Shown piece after piece: positions 59,687 through 64,000 of a DNA stretch of 64,000 bases. The notes under the pieces were generated by a model. That model was not told the DNA's origin and did not search any database. It worked only from the letters and a program-made list of their open reading frames with translations. The DNA is from Adineta vaga (lineage: Eukaryota; Rotifera). A program made the position numbers and the translations under genes. The stretch lies in assembly GCA_021613535.1 (NCBI GenBank), contig CP075492.1:1612001-1676000 (forward strand). Reading direction: 5' to 3'. The first letter of the stretch is position 1. The number at the start of each line of letters is the position of its first letter.

Positions 59687-62224
59687 ATGCTTATCTATTT
59701 GTTATTTATATTAACTATATTCAAATATCATATAGAAGCAATTTGGCCTTCATCAAATTCATCAAAAATACACTTATTAGGTCTTTTTCCCGATGAAAAA
59801 AATACATCTAAACCTACCGAATTATCAGTTCATTCTCATGCAATGTTTCGAGCAGCTATTTTACTTTCTCAACAATATAATATAACTATTGAAGGACAAT
59901 TTATTGAATGGAAATCAATTCAAACAGGTGGTAATGCAATTGATGGACTTAGTGAAATCTGTCAAATCATTTCTAATTACAATATAAATGGTATTATTGG
60001 TCCAGGATTTTCTCGTGAAACATCTATTATTGCTAATTTTGCTGAGAAAATAAATATACCAATTATATCTTATAGTGCAACTAATTCTGAATTATCTGAT
60101 CATAATGCTTATCCGAATTTTTATCGAACAGTTCCTTCTGATAATGCAGCTGCATTAGCTATTATGAAATTATTTATTCGTTTTAATTGGACATCATGTA
60201 TAATTATATATCAAAATGATGCATTTGGATTAGGTGGTGCAAAAATAATTAATGAAATATTTATTAAAAATGATTTAACTGTTATTAATACAATTATATT
60301 TGATATTGAAACACTTCGTATTCGAGGTAATTTAAAGAATATTTTAATTGATTGTTCAACACGAATTGTTATTGTATGGGCTATTGAAAATTATATCTCA
60401 TTAATTATCAATGAAGGACTTGATTCTGATGTTATTGGTCCACATTTTACTTGGATATTAAGTACAAGTATTTCATTAAATTCTTTTAATCAATCATTTT
60501 ATTCAAAATTAATTGGAATATTAACAATAGAACCAACAACAGCAATGTTAATGAATAGAACATTATTCAATTCAGCATATAATCTATGGAAACAATATGA
60601 ACCTGAAACACTTCCTCAATTAGATAATATTAATCAATATGGTTTATTTACATTTGATGCAACTTGGTTATTAATTCAATCCTTACAACAATATTGTTTA
60701 ATATTTAATAATAAGAATTGTTTATTATTTAAAAATTCTTCATTTTGTTTTTATCGTGAATTTTATAATTCAAATTTCTTATTCAATATAATAAATAATT
60801 TAACATTTCTTGGTATTTCAGGTCATATACAATTTCAAATCAATCAAACTGATCGAATCAATGGTAGTTATTATTATATACAGAATATTCAAACTTCAAC
60901 AACTGGTCTTAATTTTGTACCTGTATTAAATTATTCAGATTATAATGGTTGGAAAGAATATACAGAAACAAGTGTTATTTTTTGGCCAGGTAATTCATTA
61001 ATTCCTTCAACAGATATTCCACAATTAAATGGTGTTACTTTACGAATTTGTATGGTCGGTTCAGATCCATTTACTATAAGAACTAGTATAACGAATTATA
61101 CTGGTTATATTCCTGAATTGATTTCTTTTTTACAAAATAAATTAGGTTTTATTCCAAATATAATAATACCATCAGAAAATCAAACACGTAATCAATTGAT
61201 AAAAGCAGTAGCTGATGGTTTCTATGATATAATGATAGGTGATATAACAGTGACATCATCAAGAAGAAAAATAGTTAGTTTTTCTAATTCAATATTTGAT
61301 ACATCAACACGTATTATTATGAGAGATACTTCAAATGTAGCAATTGATTTAATATCTTTTTTAAAACCATTTTCGCGTAATCTTTGGTTATTAATCTTAG
61401 GTGCAATTTTATTTTCTAGTATTTTATTTTGTTTTTTTGAAAGAAAAAATAATGAAATGTTACAAAATAGATCAATTATTTCATTATCAACAATGGGAAT
61501 ATGGTATTGCTTTGGTACTTTAACAGGATGTGGTGCAGATTTTCATGTTACAACTGCTGCTGGACGTTTATTAACTGCTGGTTTATATATTTTAAATATT
61601 GTTTTATTAGCATCTTATACAGCTAATTTAGCATCTGATTTAACATTACAAAAATCTAAAAGTATGATTACAGGAATTAGTGATATTAAAAATGGAAAAT
61701 TACAATATAATCGTATTGGAATAATTGCAGGTTCATCTCTTGAAGATTATTTTTTAAGAGAAATTTCTGGAGGAAAAAGAGATTTTTATCCATTACAAAC
61801 TGTTGATGATCTATTTGATAAAATATTAAATGGTATCGTTGATGCCTGTTTTCTTGATAGTGGTTTGGCAGAATATTTAACAAATAATGTTTATTGTAAT
61901 TTGACATTAATTGGTGAAAGTTTTGATGGTGGTGTATTTGGTATTGTAACGTCAAAACAATGGATTTATCGACAAGATTTAGATGTTGCTATATTAGCAT
62001 TACGAGAGGAAGGTATTATTGATGATTTAATATCAAAATGGTTTCAGAAAAAGAATTGTCCAGATGTTACTCAAACATCAACGGCAATGGGAATTGATTC
62101 TATGGGTGGATTATTTTTTATTTTTGGAATTATTGTTCTTTTATCAATTGGATTATTTACATGGACAAAACGATCTTTTATGAAAGAACATTTATTTATA
62201 TTCATTCAACAGAGAAAGAATTGA
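59687..62224 (+). CDS. Ionotropic glutamate receptor with potassium-channel-like pore loop
   Basis: 845 residues in one exon. Signal peptide about 1-20. The amino-terminal domain (about 25-430) is of the periplasmic-binding type I fold (IIGPGFSRETSIIANFAEKI, IISYSATNSELSD). Ligand-binding half S1 starts near 450 (LRICMVGSDPF, YTGYIPELI, GDITVTSSRRKIVSFS, with the agonist-binding Arg). TM1 is at about 562-585. The pore loop at about 610-625 reads GTLTGCGADFHVTTAAGR, closer to the K+ channel filter T-x-G-Y-G-D and following GR than to animal AMPA/NMDA pores. TM3 has SYTANLAS (about 643), the iGluR gating motif. S2 has FLDSGLAEYL, with Asp at the position of the GluA2 Glu705, as in NMDA subunits. 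TM4 is near the C-terminus. It is a ligand-gated channel in the plasma membrane. Confidence 0.9.
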   Translation: MLIYLLFILTIFKYHIEAIWPSSNSSKIHLLGLFPDEKNTSKPTELSVHSHAMFRAAILLSQQYNITIEGQFIEWKSIQTGGNAIDGLSEICQIISNYNINGIIGPGFSRETSIIANFAEKINIPIISYSATNSELSDHNAYPNFYRTVPSDNAAALAIMKLFIRFNWTSCIIIYQNDAFGLGGAKIINEIFIKNDLTVINTIIFDIETLRIRGNLKNILIDCSTRIVIVWAIENYISLIINEGLDSDVIGPHFTWILSTSISLNSFNQSFYSKLIGILTIEPTTAMLMNRTLFNSAYNLWKQYEPETLPQLDNINQYGLFTFDATWLLIQSLQQYCLIFNNKNCLLFKNSSFCFYREFYNSNFLFNIINNLTFLGISGHIQFQINQTDRINGSYYYIQNIQTSTTGLNFVPVLNYSDYNGWKEYTETSVIFWPGNSLIPSTDIPQLNGVTLRICMVGSDPFTIRTSITNYTGYIPELISFLQNKLGFIPNIIIPSENQTRNQLIKAVADGFYDIMIGDITVTSSRRKIVSFSNSIFDTSTRIIMRDTSNVAIDLISFLKPFSRNLWLLILGAILFSSILFCFFERKNNEMLQNRSIISLSTMGIWYCFGTLTGCGADFHVTTAAGRLLTAGLYILNIVLLASYTANLASDLTLQKSKSMITGISDIKNGKLQYNRIGIIAGSSLEDYFLREISGGKRDFYPLQTVDDLFDKILNGIVDACFLDSGLAEYLTNNVYCNLTLIGESFDGGVFGIVTSKQWIYRQDLDVAILALREEGIIDDLISKWFQKKNCPDVTQTSTAMGIDSMGGLFFIFGIIVLLSIGLFTWTKRSFMKEHLFIFIQQRKN

Positions 62225-62991
62225 TTTTCTATCAAAAAAACATATTCGATGTACATTAAAACTGAAGAAGAAAAAACAATTCGAAACTCATATTTATTTT
62301 TTTAAGGATGTGTAAATATGCAATAGGCTACCATAGAGCGTTCTATTCCATATTATTGATCTTCTCAGATGACTTTTTATTTTATTTTCACAAGATAAAT
62401 ACCTATATCTAATATTTATAAAAATATTGAAAGTAAATTTTCTTTGACGTTTCTTTTTTTCTCATTCATTAAATCAAATAGTTAAATCGATGAGAGTAGA
62501 AGGATTTGAGAATGAGGGTCACATTCTTCGTTAAGAACTGACCACTCATAGTCAAAAATGAATATTATAATAAAAATGTTGTTGTCATTTCGTTCAATTC
62601 ATGTTTAAACCCTATAAATTCGCTTCTACCATTGGATTTTAATGAACGCTTTCTGATTCGAATCTAAATTTATAAGATCGAACTCCACTTGTCATTGAAA
62701 AAATCCAACGTATGAAAAAGAAAATAAAAAAAACTTATGAAAAGGACGATGTCGTATGTAGGTAACATATAAATTCAAATGTTATCTGACACATTCATTT
62801 TCTTATTGTTTTTTTTTGCACTATAAAGAACTATAATAAAGTAGGCATTTTGTAACTTTTTTTCATCTAAAATGAGTCATTAACAAAGATATAGTTTTCA
62901 TTGTCATATTTTATGACTAAATTAGTCTTTTACGATAAGTTTTTAATACAACAAATAGTAGTCAAATGTTTCGTATTAATATATTTTAGAT
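62225..62991. other. AT-rich spacer
   Basis: It separates the glutamate receptor from the F-box gene. Several A/T runs; no gene or inverted repeat recognised. Confidence 0.5.
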
Positions 62992-64000
62992 ATGTCAGTA
63001 TCATTAGTTACCACAATTGAACAATTTTCAAATGAACTATTTATAGAAATATTTGATTATTTGGATGGATATCGTTTAGTCTGTGCATTCTATGAATTAA
63101 ACAAATGTCTATCGACGTTAGTGGATTACTTCAAAATTAAATATATTGACTCGCGACATATAGAACATCAGGATTGTCGAAGTGTAAAGCGATTAAATAT
63201 TTACAAAAAAGATACAATAGTTATTTTTATGTTTACAGATATTGACAATGATTAACCCAGAGCATTTGATTTCTCTAAAAATATCATATACTACAAGTGA
63301 TGAACAAATTAAGCAACTATTCGATAACGGTTTGAATAATTTACGTTCTCTCACTCTTGATTCTATACCCGTACTTGAAATGGATTCCATTCTTCACCAA
63401 TTTAACGCTAACAGTCGTCTAGAATCAATATGATGAGAAAACACATGCAGCATATACATGGCTTTTCGAAAGAAATTTATCATATTTTCAATCATTGAAA
63501 TATTTTATTATTCATAAGGATGGCGCTGGTGATCTTCATGATCAAATATTTCATTCTTTATTTGGTTATAGACTAAAGTCATCTCTGAAACGAAAGAAGT
63601 ATCAATCATTGAAACATCTATCACTACCTTCCACTAGCATTTTTGAATTTTCAACGTTTCTATCTTCTTTATCGAATCTTCAAACACTTGAGGCAGGTAC
63701 CAAATTAGATGCGAACACTACTATATATCCAATGATGCGATACATAAAACGATGTCAACTTCAGATTTACGATTCGTCATTTGAATTAATCGCTAACTTT
63801 TTATCTTATTGTCCAAATCTTCAGCAATTATTATTTAGAATAGCCTCACCGGATAGTGATACATTGGATGGTAAACAATGGCAAATTATTATTGAACGTC
63901 ATTTATTGCAACTTAAACGATTGAACATTGATCTGTTGATATCGTGGCAGTCTCAACATGCAATTGAACATCAGTACGCAGATGGCTTTCAAAATGATAC
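62992..64000 (+). pseudogene. F-box protein gene, partial at window end, with a frameshift
   Basis: Exon 1 (62992-63183) encodes an F-box-like start (IEQFSNELFIEIFDYLDGYRLVCAFYELN), a form common in rotifer F-box families. A 55-base intron (63184-63238, GTAAAG..TTTACAG) leads in phase to exon 2 at 63239 (MINPEHLISLKISYTTSDEQIKQLFD), with leucine-rich-like segments (NLRSLTLDSIPVLEMDSIL). The frame stops at 63431-63433 after RLESI. The downstream sequence is open in another frame to the window end (YDEKTHAAYTWLFERN, SLKHLSLPSTS, SNLQTLEAG), in the style of the same protein. This suggests a small indel near 63430, or a short intron I did not resolve. F-box proteins select substrates for SCF ubiquitin ligases. 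Confidence 0.6.

Noticed and set aside
61686-61955. 89-residue - strand ORF rich in His and Gln
   Set aside because: It is the shadow of the glutamate receptor coding strand.

Overview
The window looks like the genome of a bdelloid rotifer (Adineta/Rotaria-like). This is inferred from AT-rich DNA, animal-type introns mostly of 54-63 bp, large intronless GPCRs with LDLa/EGF ectodomains, an ionotropic glutamate receptor with a potassium-channel-like pore loop, an F-box/LRR-like gene of the bdelloid type, and a bacterial/fungal-style nonribosomal peptide synthetase (NRPS) that carries spliceosomal introns. No species assignment can be proven from the sequence alone.

Bases 1-41361 (+ strand) are best read as the 3' part of one giant NRPS gene; its 5' end lies outside the window. 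It is built from near-identical repeats of 1598 codons, each with the order Ca-A-T-Cb (two condensation-type domains, one adenylation domain, one carrier domain). Every repeat has introns at the same positions and phases. I see the tail of one repeat (unit 0), four more repeats (units 1-4), and a terminal unit 5. In unit 5 the last Cb is replaced by about 1000 residues of alternating membrane helices and hexapeptide-like segments, as in the C-terminus of epsilon-poly-lysine synthetase (Pls). Exon lengths match between repeats to the base, so three 1-bp indels stand out: adenylation exons of units 1 and 3, and the Cb exon of unit 1. Introns between repeats are about 0.9 kb or more, while introns within repeats are about 60 bp. 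Three introns hold transposons: a CENP-B/pogo-type DNA transposon (8375-10981), a decayed LINE (17496-22433), and a non-autonomous hAT element (40107-41120). An alternative reading, several separate Ca-A-T-Cb genes, is discussed below.

Bases 41.4-64 kb are a different landscape of compact animal genes. These are two rhodopsin-like GPCRs and one unidentified membrane protein (all -), a broken HEPN-TPR-Sel1 gene (+), an acyltransferase-3 membrane enzyme (-), a 1547-residue LDLa/EGF GPCR (-), an eight-exon secreted and probably GPI-anchored protein (-), an ionotropic glutamate receptor (+), and the start of an F-box gene (+). The spacers carry eight or nine short inverted repeats whose arms resemble the bdelloid telomere repeat (TGTGGG). 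I noticed none in the NRPS tract.

Functionally, the NRPS would build a peptide from several amino acids and finish it with a membrane-bound Pls-like terminal module. The other genes are sensory, signalling or surface proteins with no evident link to that pathway.
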